A stretch of 64,000 bases of DNA from Saccharothrix saharensis (GCF_006716745.1 NZ_VFPP01000001.1:7017386-7081385); one strand, 5' to 3'; shown: positions 49,550-57,859, counted from the first letter of the stretch. The notes: generated by a model not told the origin, from the letters alone. A program made the numbers and translations.

Positions 49550-50506
49550 TCAGCTGGCCGCCACGGTCAGCCCGGCGGCGGCGAGCTTCGCGGTGCGCGG
49601 GCCGTGACCCCGCAGCCGCTCCTGGTAGGCCCGGACCAGCGCCGAGTGGATCTCGTCGACGTACTCCGCGGCCACGCAGTCGCGCCGCCACACCACCGTC
49701 ACCCGCCGGTGCACGGGGTTGCCCACGATCGGTTTCAGCAGCACACCCGGCAGGTCCTGCCCGGTCGGGAAGAAGCACGCCACGGTGTGCGCGGACCGCA
49801 CCAGTTCCGCCGCCGACGCCGGGTCGACCCCGAAGTGCGCGCACCGCGGCGTGAAGCCGGCCGCCTCGCAGGCCAGGTGCAGGTTCAGCTTCCCGCCGCC
49901 GTAGCTCTCGTCGGAGACGGCCCACTCCTCATCGGCCAGTTCGGACAGCCGAATCTCGGCGCGCGCCGACAACCGGTGCCCGACCCCGATGCCGACCAGC
50001 ATCGGCTCGGTCACGACGGTCCGGCAGTCAGCCTGTTCGGGAATCCGAAGTGGACTCTGCGGGTACTCCGTCACCAGCGCGAGGTCCAGCTTCCCGGCCC
50101 GCACCAGGTCCAGCACGCCGTCGCTGGTGCGTTCGACGTGCGTGGTCCGCGGGTGCGTCGGCAGCAGCGAGCGCACCACCGCGACCAGCACCGGCGTCAG
50201 CGAACCGGCCACGCCGCCGAGCCGGATGCCCGTGACGTCGCTCTCCGCGGCCAGCTTGCGCGCGGTGACCAGCAGGTCGTCGAACCGCTCCACCAGGTCC
50301 CTCGACCGCAGCACGACGTGGCGGCCCAACTCGGTCAGCTCGACGCCGTCGGTGCGCCGCAGGAACAGCGGACCACCGAACCCCCGTTCGATGCGGCGCA
50401 ACTGGGCGGTCAGCCCCGCCTGCGCGATCTTCAGCAGTGAGGCGGCCCGGCTGATGCTGCCCGCTTCCGCCACGGTCAGCACGACGTGGAGGTGCCTGAG
50501 CTCCAT
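49550..50506 (-). CDS. LysR family regulator
   Basis: The 318-residue LysR-type protein has an N-terminal HTH (RHLHVVLTVAEAGSISRAAS and LLKIAQAGLTAQLRRIER) and an effector-binding domain (SLTPVLVAVVRSLLPTHPRT to the C-terminus). It is divergent from the aldolase gene of the aminohydroxybenzoate locus; the 211-bp gap contains two overlapping palindromes, so it probably controls that operon. ATG 50506 is preferred over GTG 50512. The likely effector is an amino acid- or aromatic-type intermediate, but nothing in the sequence identifies it. Confidence 0.92.
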   Translation of the reverse strand: MELRHLHVVLTVAEAGSISRAASLLKIAQAGLTAQLRRIERGFGGPLFLRRTDGVELTELGRHVVLRSRDLVERFDDLLVTARKLAAESDVTGIRLGGVAGSLTPVLVAVVRSLLPTHPRTTHVERTSDGVLDLVRAGKLDLALVTEYPQSPLRIPEQADCRTVVTEPMLVGIGVGHRLSARAEIRLSELADEEWAVSDESYGGGKLNLHLACEAAGFTPRCAHFGVDPASAAELVRSAHTVACFFPTGQDLPGVLLKPIVGNPVHRRVTVVWRRDCVAAEYVDEIHSALVRAYQERLRGHGPRTAKLAAAGLTVAAS

Positions 50507-50615
50507 GTTCACTGCGGCAGCCTAGGGCAATGGAACGAACCGGACACCGACCGTGCGTGTGGCGAAGAACGCGACTCTGCGTCGAGCGGGACGCGGCCCG
50601 TTGCTCCAACAGGTG

Positions 50616-50637
50616 CATAACTGGCGAGTTATCGCCA
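50616..50637. promoter_or_regulatory. Overlapping palindromes, candidate LysR site
   Basis: ATAACT-GGCG-AGTTAT (50617-50632) and TGGCGA-GTTA-TCGCCA (50622-50637) are both perfect inverted repeats and share the central bases. They lie in the divergent lysR/aldolase gap, about 80 bp before the aldolase start, a usual place for LysR binding. Confidence 0.55.
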
Positions 50638-50717
50638 CCTCACACCTCCCGCCGCGCTCACCCGTTCGACCACCCTGCTGGGTGGCCGGCACCCATGACC
50701 GAGGAGGTGTGAGCGAC

Positions 50718-51515
50718 ATGACGAAAGCTCTGCGCCTGCGGCGCCTTTCCCGTCCGCGCGACGACAGGTACCTCTTCGTCCCGCTCGACCACAGCGTCTC
50801 GGACGGACCGGTGGTGCCGCGCGACCGGTGGCGCGACCTCATCGACTCGGTCGTGGTGGGCGGCGCCGACGCGATCATCGTCCACAAAGGACGAGTGCGC
50901 ACGATCGACCCGGACGTGCTCGCGGGCTGCGCGCTCGTCGTGCACCTCAGCGCGGGCACCGCGCACGCCGCCGACACCAACGCCAAGGTCCTCGTCGGCG
51001 AGGTGGACGAAGCGCTGCGGCTCGGCGCCGACGCGGTGAGCGTGCACGTCAACATCGGCTCGGACACCGAGGAGCGCCAGCTCGCCGACTTCGGCGTGGT
51101 CGCCAAGGCCTGCGACGAGTGGAACGTGCCGCTGGTCGCCATGGTGTACCCGCGCGGACCGCGCATCGCCGACCCGAACGACCCGGCGCTGCTCGCGCAC
51201 GTGGTCAACATCGCCGTCGACCTGGGCGCCGACATCGTCAAGACCAACCTCGCCCACCCCGCGGGCCGCATGGCCGACGTGATCGCCAGCTGCCCCATCC
51301 CGGTGCTGGTCGCGGGCGGCCCGGCCACCGGCGGCAGCGTGGTCGACCACGCCCGCACCGCGATGGCCGTCGGCTGCGCGGGCCTGGCCGTCGGCCGCCG
51401 CGTGTTCACCGCGCCCGCGCCCATGTCGCTGGTCGCGGAACTGGCCTCGATCGTCCACGACGACACCGAAGCGGACCTGGTCCGCGCCATGACGGGGGTC
51501 GTCGCCTCCTCATGA
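50718..51515 (+). CDS. griI: GriI-like aldolase (2-amino-4,5-dihydroxy-6-oxo-7-phosphooxyheptanoate synthase type)
   Basis: This 265-residue class I aldolase of the DhnA/FbaB type has the family markers VPLDHSVSDGP, ADAIIVHKGRV, DAVSVHVNIGSDTEE, and a Schiff-base lysine candidate in GADIVKTNLAHPAG. GriI homologues join aspartate semialdehyde with dihydroxyacetone phosphate to make the C7 precursor of 3-amino-4-hydroxybenzoate; ADH synthases of archaeal aromatic biosynthesis are close relatives. The next gene is a GriH-like enzyme, which settles the choice. ATG 50718 has GAGGAGG 10 nt upstream. Confidence 0.88.
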   Translation: MTKALRLRRLSRPRDDRYLFVPLDHSVSDGPVVPRDRWRDLIDSVVVGGADAIIVHKGRVRTIDPDVLAGCALVVHLSAGTAHAADTNAKVLVGEVDEALRLGADAVSVHVNIGSDTEERQLADFGVVAKACDEWNVPLVAMVYPRGPRIADPNDPALLAHVVNIAVDLGADIVKTNLAHPAGRMADVIASCPIPVLVAGGPATGGSVVDHARTAMAVGCAGLAVGRRVFTAPAPMSLVAELASIVHDDTEADLVRAMTGVVASS

Positions 51516-51600
51516 CCCCGCCGCCCGCGGCCGCCGCCGGTCACCCGACCGGCGGCGGCCCGTCCGCACGCCGACCGGGCTCTCACCCCTTGGAGAACCG

Positions 51601-52674
51601 TTGAAGTTCGCCTGGATCGACCTCCGAACCGTCCCCGAAGCGCACCGCGAGGCCGTGGTGGACGCCGCCGTGCACGCCCGCCTGGCCGGCGTGGTCGCCG
51701 ACGACCCGGCGCTGCTGGACGCGCTGCCGCCCACGATCACCCGGGTGCTCGTCGCCGACGCGGCGGTCGACAGCCCGCACCTGGTCACCGTGGTCGTGGA
51801 CGACCAGGACGCGCTGGAGCGGCTCACCACCGACGCGGCGTTCGTGCAGGTCCGCGACGACCGCACGCTCAAGCTCGCGTGCGCCGCCGCCGTGAGGCTG
51901 GGGCACACCGTGGTCGCGTTCACCGACCCGACGAAGATCCCGCTGGAGATCGTGATCGCCGCCGCCGACGGCGCGCCCGGCAAGCTGATCACCGTCGTCG
52001 CCGACCTCGAAGAGGCCGCGATCGTGCTCGACGTGCTCGAACACGGCTCGGACGGCGTGCTGATGGCCCCGCGCGACGCCAACGACGTGTTCAAGCTGGC
52101 CCGGCTGCTGGAGGCCACCACCCCGCCGCTGAACCTGACCACGCTCACCGTCGACGGCATCACCCACAACGGCCTCGGCGACCGCGTCTGCGTGGACACC
52201 GCCTCGCACTTCCAGGAGGACGAGGGCATCCTCGTCGGCTCCTTCTCCTCCGGTTTCATCCTGTGCTGCAGCGAGACCCACCCGCTGCCCTACATGCCGA
52301 CCCGGCCGTTCCGGGTCAACGCCGGCGCCCTGCACTCCTACGTGCTCGGCCCGGACAACCGCACCAACTACCTGTCCGAGCTGCGCTCGGGCAGCACCGT
52401 GCTCGCCGTCAACTCCGAGGGCCGCACCCGCAAGCTCACCGTCGGCCGCGCCAAGCTCGAGTCGCGCCCGATCCTCACCATCACCGCGCACTCGCCCGAG
52501 GGCGTCGAGGTGTGCCTGACCGTGCAGGACGACTGGCACGTGCGGGTGCTCGGCCCCGGCGGGAAGGTCCGCAACGTCACCGAGCTGCAACGCGGTGACG
52601 AGCTGCTCGGCTACATCGCGACCGAGCAGCGGCACGTGGGCATCCCCATCGGCGAGTTCTGCAAGGAGACCTGA
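51601..52674 (+). CDS. griH: GriH-like 3-amino-4-hydroxybenzoate synthase (DHQ synthase II family)
   Basis: The 357-residue protein is of the 3-dehydroquinate synthase II family: FAWIDLRTVPEAHREAVVDA at the start, EHGSDGVLMAPRDANDVFKL, VGSFSSGFILCCSETHPLPY, and RPFRVNAGALHSYVLGPDN with YLSELRSGSTVLAV. In grixazone biosynthesis the GriH enzyme cyclises and aromatises the C7 aldolase product to 3-amino-4-hydroxybenzoate. The start is TTG 51601, with GGAGA 4-5 nt upstream. It lies 85 bp behind the aldolase gene on the same strand. A housekeeping shikimate role is less likely because actinomycetes use AroB. Confidence 0.9.
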   Translation: MKFAWIDLRTVPEAHREAVVDAAVHARLAGVVADDPALLDALPPTITRVLVADAAVDSPHLVTVVVDDQDALERLTTDAAFVQVRDDRTLKLACAAAVRLGHTVVAFTDPTKIPLEIVIAAADGAPGKLITVVADLEEAAIVLDVLEHGSDGVLMAPRDANDVFKLARLLEATTPPLNLTTLTVDGITHNGLGDRVCVDTASHFQEDEGILVGSFSSGFILCCSETHPLPYMPTRPFRVNAGALHSYVLGPDNRTNYLSELRSGSTVLAVNSEGRTRKLTVGRAKLESRPILTITAHSPEGVEVCLTVQDDWHVRVLGPGGKVRNVTELQRGDELLGYIATEQRHVGIPIGEFCKET

Positions 52675-52680
52675 GCCAAG

Positions 52681-54033
52681 ATGCGCGAGTTCGTCACCGA
52701 CCTGTTGCGCCGCCACGGCGACGACGTGCCGGTGTTCAGCCACGAGCACACCGTCACCCACGGCGCGTTGCGCGCCGCCGTCGCCGCCGAGGCGGGCCTG
52801 TTCGCCGCGTCCGGCGTGGGGGAGGGCAGCACGGTCGCGCTGCACGTGCCACCGAGCTTCACCCAGCTCGAGGTGGTGCTCGCGCTGTGGAGCCTCGGCG
52901 CCCGGGTGATCTCGATCGACCACCGGCTCACCCCCGCCGAGGTCGACGTGCTGCGCGAGCTGACCCGCCCGCAGTTCTTCGTGCGCGCCTCCGGCCGGCC
53001 GGTCGGCATCTTCCGCGAGCGCTACGAGCTGGTCACCGAGCGCAGGTCCGACGGGCGGCCCGCCGAGACCCGGCACCGGCTGGTCCAGTTCACCTCCGGC
53101 TCCACCGGGCGGCCCAAGGTCGTCGGCCGCAGCACCGAGTCGATCATCCGCGAGGTGATGCGGTTCGGCGCGGCCGAGGGCATGCCGCAGCGCGGCGAGC
53201 GGATGCTGGTGCTCAACTCCACCGCGCAGAGCTTCGGCCTGATGGGCGGGCTGCTGCACGCCCTGGCCGCGGGCGTGCACCTGGTGTTCGCCGGGAAGCT
53301 GTCCGCCGAGGACGTCCTGGCCACCGCGGCCCGGCACCGGGTCGACTTCATCACCGGCGTGCCGTTCCACTTCGAACTGCTGGCCGCGGCCGCCGACCGA
53401 CCGTCGCTGCGCACCGTGCGCGGCGCCTTCGCGGGCGGCGAGCTGATGCGGCCCGACGTCGCCGAGCGGTTCGCCGCCGCCTACGGCTTCACCGTCGGCG
53501 AGTGCTTCGGCACCACGGAGACCGGCGCGCTGACCATGGACGCGGCGGGCACGACCCGGCCGTCGGTGGGCAAGCCCCTGTCGGACACCACGATCAGGGT
53601 GCGCGACGGACTGGTCGAGGTGGCGCTGGACCAGTCGCCGTACCTGGGCGAGACCGACCCCTCCCGGTACCTGGACGGGTGGTTCCGGACGGGTGACCGG
53701 GGCGAGTTCGACGCGCGCGGCAACCTGCGGCTGCTGGGCCGGGCCGACTCGCTCGTCGTCGTGCGCGGCAGCAACGTCGACCTGACCCAGGTGGAGGCCG
53801 CGCTGCGGGCCCACCCGCTGGTCACCGAGGCCATCGCGGTGCACGACCAGGTGATCGAGGCCTACGTCGCGACCGGGTCCGACGCGCTCACCTCCGACGA
53901 GGTGTCCGCGTGGTGCGCCGAGCGGTTGGCCGAGTACAAGCGCCCGCAGCGGGTGCACGTGCTGCGGGCGCTGCCCCGCACGCCGAGCGGCAAGCTCGTG
54001 CGCAACCCGGAGGTGCTCGCGGACGCGCGATGA
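52681..54033 (+). CDS. ANL-superfamily adenylating enzyme (aryl acid activation)
   Basis: This 450-residue AMP-forming enzyme has the A3-type loop VQFTSGSTGRPKVVGRS, FGTTETGAL, the A7-type YLDGWFRTGDRGEFDARGNL, and the C-terminal lysine in RTPSGKLVRNPE. It starts 7 nt after the griH-like gene, so it very probably activates 3-amino-4-hydroxybenzoate as the acyl-adenylate, for ligation or loading on a carrier. It is shorter than NRPS A domains and has no fused carrier protein. Comparable free-standing ligases occur in bagremycin- and asukamycin-type pathways. The acceptor is not encoded nearby. Confidence 0.87.
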   Translation: MREFVTDLLRRHGDDVPVFSHEHTVTHGALRAAVAAEAGLFAASGVGEGSTVALHVPPSFTQLEVVLALWSLGARVISIDHRLTPAEVDVLRELTRPQFFVRASGRPVGIFRERYELVTERRSDGRPAETRHRLVQFTSGSTGRPKVVGRSTESIIREVMRFGAAEGMPQRGERMLVLNSTAQSFGLMGGLLHALAAGVHLVFAGKLSAEDVLATAARHRVDFITGVPFHFELLAAAADRPSLRTVRGAFAGGELMRPDVAERFAAAYGFTVGECFGTTETGALTMDAAGTTRPSVGKPLSDTTIRVRDGLVEVALDQSPYLGETDPSRYLDGWFRTGDRGEFDARGNLRLLGRADSLVVVRGSNVDLTQVEAALRAHPLVTEAIAVHDQVIEAYVATGSDALTSDEVSAWCAERLAEYKRPQRVHVLRALPRTPSGKLVRNPEVLADAR

Positions 54034-54058
54034 TCGCCGGTGTGGCAGGGTGGGCGGC

Positions 54059-54634
54059 GTGGAACAAGTCGTGCTCCTGGACGAGTCCGGTGCGGGGGTC
54101 GGCGTCGCCGACAAGGCCTCCGTGCACCACGCGTCCACCCCGCTGCACCTGGCGTTCTCGTCGTACCTGTTCGACGCGGCGGGCAGGCTCCTGCTGACCC
54201 GGCGCGCCCTGCACAAGAAGACCTGGCCGGGCGTGTGGACCAACTCGTGCTGCGGCCACCCCGCGCCCGACGAGCCGATGGTGTCGGCGGTGACGCGGCG
54301 GCTGGCCGACGAGCTCGGCCTGGCCGACGTCACGCTCGACCTGGTGCTGCCCGCGTTCCGCTACCGGGCGGTGATGGAGAACGGCGTCACGGAGAACGAG
54401 ATGTGCCCGGTGTTCCGCGGCCTGGTCTCCGCCGACCCGCGACCGAACCCGGACGAGGTCGACTCGTTCGAGTGGACCCCGTGGGCCGAGTTCGCACCCG
54501 CCGTCCTGGCCGGTGCCCGCCCGGTGTCGCCGTGGTGCGCCCTGCAGGTGGCCGAGCTGTGGGCCCTGGGCCCCGACCCCCTGTCCTGGCCGACCGCCTC
54601 GCCCGCGTCCCTGCCCCTCGCCGCCCGCGCCTGA
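54059..54634 (+). CDS. idi: Isopentenyl-diphosphate delta-isomerase, type I
   Basis: The 191-residue Nudix-fold isomerase has TPLHLAFSSYLFD, the catalytic Cys in WTNSCCGHPAPDE and the catalytic Glu in MENGVTENEMCPVF. It interconverts IPP and DMAPP for isoprenoid synthesis in the cytosol. GTG 54059 matches the family N-terminus (VEQVVLLDESG); GTG 54050 is in frame. It lies 25 bp after the adenylating enzyme gene, which may mean co-transcription or chance, since CAGGGT 7 nt before the start could be its own leaderless promoter. A hairpin terminator follows. Confidence 0.94.
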   Translation: MEQVVLLDESGAGVGVADKASVHHASTPLHLAFSSYLFDAAGRLLLTRRALHKKTWPGVWTNSCCGHPAPDEPMVSAVTRRLADELGLADVTLDLVLPAFRYRAVMENGVTENEMCPVFRGLVSADPRPNPDEVDSFEWTPWAEFAPAVLAGARPVSPWCALQVAELWALGPDPLSWPTASPASLPLAARA

Positions 54635-54648
54635 CCTCCCACCGACCG

Positions 54649-54682
54649 CGGACGCAGGACTCGCGCGTGAGTCCTGCGTCCG
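54649..54682 (+). terminator. Hairpin terminator after idi
   Basis: GGACGCAGGACTC (54650-54662) pairs perfectly with GAGTCCTGCGTCC (54669-54681), plus one outer C-G pair, with a 6-nt loop. It ends the biosynthetic transcript before the LacI-controlled operon. Confidence 0.82.
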
Positions 54683-54707
54683 GGACGCGTGAGTTCAACG
54701 CCCGGCT

Positions 54708-54723
54708 CAGAGAGCGCTCTCTG
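54708..54723. promoter_or_regulatory. Upstream LacI-type operator O1
   Basis: CAGAGAGCGCTCTCTG is a perfect 16-bp palindrome with the CG centre typical of LacI-family operators (compare the GAGCGCTC core of CebR sites). It lies about 39 bp upstream of the promoter -35 and 88 bp from the second operator, centre to centre. Confidence 0.65.
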
Positions 54724-54761
54724 GCGTGCCGTTCCGGGATGACCGGAACTCCCGCCTTTCC

Positions 54762-54790
54762 TTGACTGATACAGGTCACCGTCCTACGTT
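54762..54790 (+). promoter_or_regulatory. Promoter of the discoidin-GH16 operon
   Basis: TTGACT (54762-54767) is followed by a 17-bp spacer and TACGTT (54785-54790), a good match to the principal sigma factor consensus. The expected transcription start falls at about 54797, on the edge of operator O2. Confidence 0.65.
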
Positions 54791-54797
54791 CCGCTGT

Positions 54798-54809
54798 GAG
54801 AGCGCTCTC
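54798..54809. promoter_or_regulatory. LacI-type operator O2 at the transcription start
   Basis: GAGAGCGCTCTC is a perfect 12-bp palindrome identical in core to O1, placed right after the -10 where a repressor would block initiation. The LacI gene three positions downstream (57860) is the probable regulator. Confidence 0.7.
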
Positions 54810-54845
54810 TGAACCCTCCCTGCATCGCCCTCCGAAAGGGGAGTC

Positions 54846-56108
54846 GTGATCCCCACCATTCGCCGATGGCGTCGTCTGGTCACCGCCACCACCGCCGCGG
54901 TGCTGACCGCGTCCGCACTGACCTTCGTCGCCTCTCCCGCCGGCGCCGCCCCGGAACTGCTGTCCCAGGGCCGGCCCGTCACCGCCTCCTCCACCGAGAA
55001 CGGCGGCACGCCCGCCTCCGCCGCCGTCGACGGCAACACCGGCACCCGCTGGTCCAGCGCCGCCGCCGACCCCCAGTGGCTCCGGGTCGACCTCGGCACG
55101 TCCACCGCCATCAGCCAGGTCACCCTGAACTGGGAGAACGCCTACGCGCGCTCGTTCCAGCTCCAGACCTCCGCCGACGGCAACGCCTGGACCACCATCG
55201 CCACCGCGTCCGGCAACGTCGGCGTGCAGAACCTGACCGTCTCCGCCACCACCCGGTACGTCCGCGTCCACACCACCGCCCGCGCCACCCAGTACGGCGT
55301 GTCGCTGTGGGAGTTCCAGGTGTTCGGCGTCCGCAACACCAGCGGCCCGATCGTGCGGGTCGCCGAGTTCCTCGCCGAGTGCCCGTACAGCCACCGGCTG
55401 CCGGACGACCCGATCGTGGCGCCCAACCTGCCCGGCGCGTCGCACATGCACAGCTTCTTCGGCAACCGCACGACCAACGCGCACTCCACCACGCAGTCCC
55501 TGCTGGCCGGCACCAGCAACTGCAGCCCGGGCGTCGACCTCTCGTCCTACTGGGTGCCCACCCTCTACGCGGACAACCAGCCCGTGGAACCGACCGGCAC
55601 CACCTTCTACTACCTGGGCGAAGGCGTGCGCGACGACGTGATCGCGCGCATCCAGCCGTTCCCGCTCGGCTTGCGCGTCGTGGCGGGCAACGCGAAGGCC
55701 ACCGCGCCGGACGCCAGTACGATCGCCCGCTGGTCCTGCCTGCACGCCGGGCACGTGGGCGCGTCCAAGGACTTCGTGAACTGCCCGGCCGGCACCATGC
55801 TGGAGTCCTACCTGGACTTCCCGCAGTGCTGGAACGGCCGCGACCTCGACTCGCCGGACCACAAGAGCCACATGGCCTACCCGGTGAACGCGGACTGCCC
55901 GTCCACCCACCCGGTGCCGGTGCCCAAGCTGCGCCAGGTGCTGCGCTACCCCGTCAGCGGCGACCCGGCGCGGTTCCGGCTCGCCTCCGGAGGGGGCTTC
56001 ACCATGCACGGCGACTTCTTCAACGCGTGGCCGGAAGCGGAACTCGCCCGCCGGGTGCGCGACTGCATCAACCCGATCATCAAGTGCGGCGCGGACGGCC
56101 GGCCATGA
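54846..56108 (+). CDS. Secreted discoidin (F5/8C)-DUF1996 protein
   Basis: The 420-residue exported protein has a signal peptide (to about SPAGAA), an F5/8 type C carbohydrate-binding domain (residues about 36-160: TRWSSAAADPQWLRVDLGTS, YVRVHTTARATQYGVSLWEF) and a DUF1996 domain (VRVAEFLAECPYSHRLPDDP, ASHMHSFFGNRTT, SYWVPTLY, PQCWNGRDLDSPDHKSHMAY). DUF1996 proteins are secreted and of unknown function, often with carbohydrate modules. GTG 54846 has GGGGAG just upstream. It is the first gene after the LacI-controlled promoter and is coupled to the GH16 gene (ATGA), implying polysaccharide handling. Confidence 0.9.
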   Translation: MIPTIRRWRRLVTATTAAVLTASALTFVASPAGAAPELLSQGRPVTASSTENGGTPASAAVDGNTGTRWSSAAADPQWLRVDLGTSTAISQVTLNWENAYARSFQLQTSADGNAWTTIATASGNVGVQNLTVSATTRYVRVHTTARATQYGVSLWEFQVFGVRNTSGPIVRVAEFLAECPYSHRLPDDPIVAPNLPGASHMHSFFGNRTTNAHSTTQSLLAGTSNCSPGVDLSSYWVPTLYADNQPVEPTGTTFYYLGEGVRDDVIARIQPFPLGLRVVAGNAKATAPDASTIARWSCLHAGHVGASKDFVNCPAGTMLESYLDFPQCWNGRDLDSPDHKSHMAYPVNADCPSTHPVPVPKLRQVLRYPVSGDPARFRLASGGGFTMHGDFFNAWPEAELARRVRDCINPIIKCGADGRP

Positions 56109-57805
56109 GGACGCTGATCGGCGCGTTCTCCCTGCTCGCCGCCCTGGTGGTGCCGGTCACCGCGGTCCAGGCGGCGGAGTGCGGCACGGCCAACGCGGCG
56201 CTGAACGCACCCGTCACCGCGTCGTCGGTCGAGACCGGCAGCCCGTTCACGGCCGCCTCGGCGGTCGACGGCAACCCCGGCACCCGCTGGTCCAGCGCGT
56301 TCAGCGACCCGCAGTGGCTGCGGGTCGACCTGGGCACCAGCCGGGAGGTGTGCGGCGCCACGTTGCAGTGGGAGGCCGCGTACGCGACCGCGTTCCAGAT
56401 CCAGACGTCGGCCGACGGCAACGCCTGGACCACCGTGCACCAGACCACCACCGGCACCGGCGGCACGCAGAACCTCACCTTCACCGGCACGGGCCGCTAC
56501 GTCCGCGTGCACACCACCGCCCGCGCCACGCAGTACGGCGTGTCGCTGTGGGAGTTCGCCGTCCGCACGGGCACCAACTCCGGTGGCGGCGGCGACGGCC
56601 TGCTGTCCTACAACAAGCCGGCGTTCGCCTCGTCGTCCCAGGACGACGGCGCGTGCCCGCAGTGCGCGCCCGCCAAGGCCCTGGACTTCAACCCGGCCAC
56701 CCGCTGGGCCACCAGCCCCACCACCGGCTGGGTCGACCCGGGCTGGATCTACGTCGACCTGGGCGCCACCGCGCAGGTCAGCAAGGTCGTGCTGCAGTGG
56801 GACCCGGCGTTCGCCACCGGGTTCGAGATCCAGACCTCGGCCAATGCGTCGAGCTGGACCACGATCCACACCGTGGCCAACGGCACCGGGTTCAAGCAGA
56901 CGATCGCGGTGAACGGCACGGGCCGGTACGTGCGGGTCAACCTGACCAAGCGCAGCGGCCCCTACGGCTACAGCCTGTGGGAGTTCCAGGTCTACGGCAC
57001 CGGCGGCAGCCCCACGCCACCACCGCCGCAGGCACCGGACCCCGGCACCCCGCTGCGACTGGTGTGGAGCGACGAGTTCAACGCGCCCGCGGGCACGCGG
57101 CCGGACACCGCCAAGTGGCGGCCGGAGACCGGCACCGGCCAGAACGCCGAGCTGCAGTACTACACCGACAACCGCAACGCGTTCACCGACGGCGCGGGCA
57201 ACATGGTGCTGGAGGCCAGGCGGGAGGTCACGCCCGGCTCGGCGTGCCCGGTCGACCCGGTCAGCGGCAGCGGCACGTGCCAGTACACGTCGGCCCGGAT
57301 CATCACCGAGGGCAAGGCGTCGTGGACGTACGGCCGGTTCGAGGCCCGCGTCCGGGTGTCGGGCACCAAGGGCCTGTGGCCCGCGTTCTGGATGCTCGGC
57401 ACCGACATCTTCAAGGGCACGCCGTGGCCCGCCAGCGGTGAGATCGACATCATGGAGCACCTGGGCCGCGAGCCGAACACCGCGTACCAGACGATCCACG
57501 GCCCGGCCTACTTCGGGGGCGGCGGGATCGGGGCGATGCGCGACATCGGCCAGGACTACGCGGCGGCCTTCCACGTGTTCCGGGTCGACTGGAACAGCAA
57601 GGGCATGGTGTTCAGCATCGACGACGTGACCGTCCTCACCATCGACAAGGCGACGGTCGAGGCGACCCGCGGCCCGTGGGTGTTCGACAAGCCGTTCTTC
57701 ATCCTGCTCAACAACGCGGTGGGCGGTGACTGGCCCGGCCCGCCGGACGCCACCACGGTCTTCCCGCAGCGCATGCTGGTCGACTACGTCCGCGTCTACC
57801 AGTGA
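56105..57805 (+). CDS. Secreted GH16 beta-glucanase with two discoidin domains
   Basis: The 566-residue exported enzyme has a signal peptide (to about VQAAE), two F5/8 type C domains (about 30-155 and 165-300), a Pro-rich linker (SPTPPPPQAPDPG) and a GH16 catalytic domain (LVWSDEFNAPAG onward). The active site is SGEIDIMEHLG, with nucleophile and acid/base glutamates in the ExDxxE motif near residue 445. NAELQYYTDNRNAF is typical of bacterial beta-1,3-glucanases (laminarinases). It would hydrolyse beta-1,3-glucan outside the cell. The first discoidin domain is a close copy of the one in the preceding gene. A hairpin follows 5 nt after the stop. Confidence 0.93.
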   Translation: MRTLIGAFSLLAALVVPVTAVQAAECGTANAALNAPVTASSVETGSPFTAASAVDGNPGTRWSSAFSDPQWLRVDLGTSREVCGATLQWEAAYATAFQIQTSADGNAWTTVHQTTTGTGGTQNLTFTGTGRYVRVHTTARATQYGVSLWEFAVRTGTNSGGGGDGLLSYNKPAFASSSQDDGACPQCAPAKALDFNPATRWATSPTTGWVDPGWIYVDLGATAQVSKVVLQWDPAFATGFEIQTSANASSWTTIHTVANGTGFKQTIAVNGTGRYVRVNLTKRSGPYGYSLWEFQVYGTGGSPTPPPPQAPDPGTPLRLVWSDEFNAPAGTRPDTAKWRPETGTGQNAELQYYTDNRNAFTDGAGNMVLEARREVTPGSACPVDPVSGSGTCQYTSARIITEGKASWTYGRFEARVRVSGTKGLWPAFWMLGTDIFKGTPWPASGEIDIMEHLGREPNTAYQTIHGPAYFGGGGIGAMRDIGQDYAAAFHVFRVDWNSKGMVFSIDDVTVLTIDKATVEATRGPWVFDKPFFILLNNAVGGDWPGPPDATTVFPQRMLVDYVRVYQ

Positions 57806-57810
57806 CGGGT

Positions 57811-57842
57811 GGGTGCGGTCACGCCTCGGCGTGGCCGCACCC
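57811..57842 (+). terminator. Hairpin terminator after GH16
   Basis: A 14-bp stem runs from 57811-57824 to 57829-57842 (GGGTGCGGTCACGC with GCGTGGCCGCACCC, one G-U pair) with loop CTCG. It ends the operon only 5 nt before the -10 of the downstream lacI gene. Confidence 0.85.
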
Positions 57843-57859
57843 CCGGTATAAAGGCTGAC

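Noticed and set aside
51601..52674. Housekeeping 3-dehydroquinate synthase
   Set aside because: The DHQ synthase II family together with the GriI-like aldolase in a LysR-controlled operon with an ANL ligase fits aminohydroxybenzoate synthesis better.
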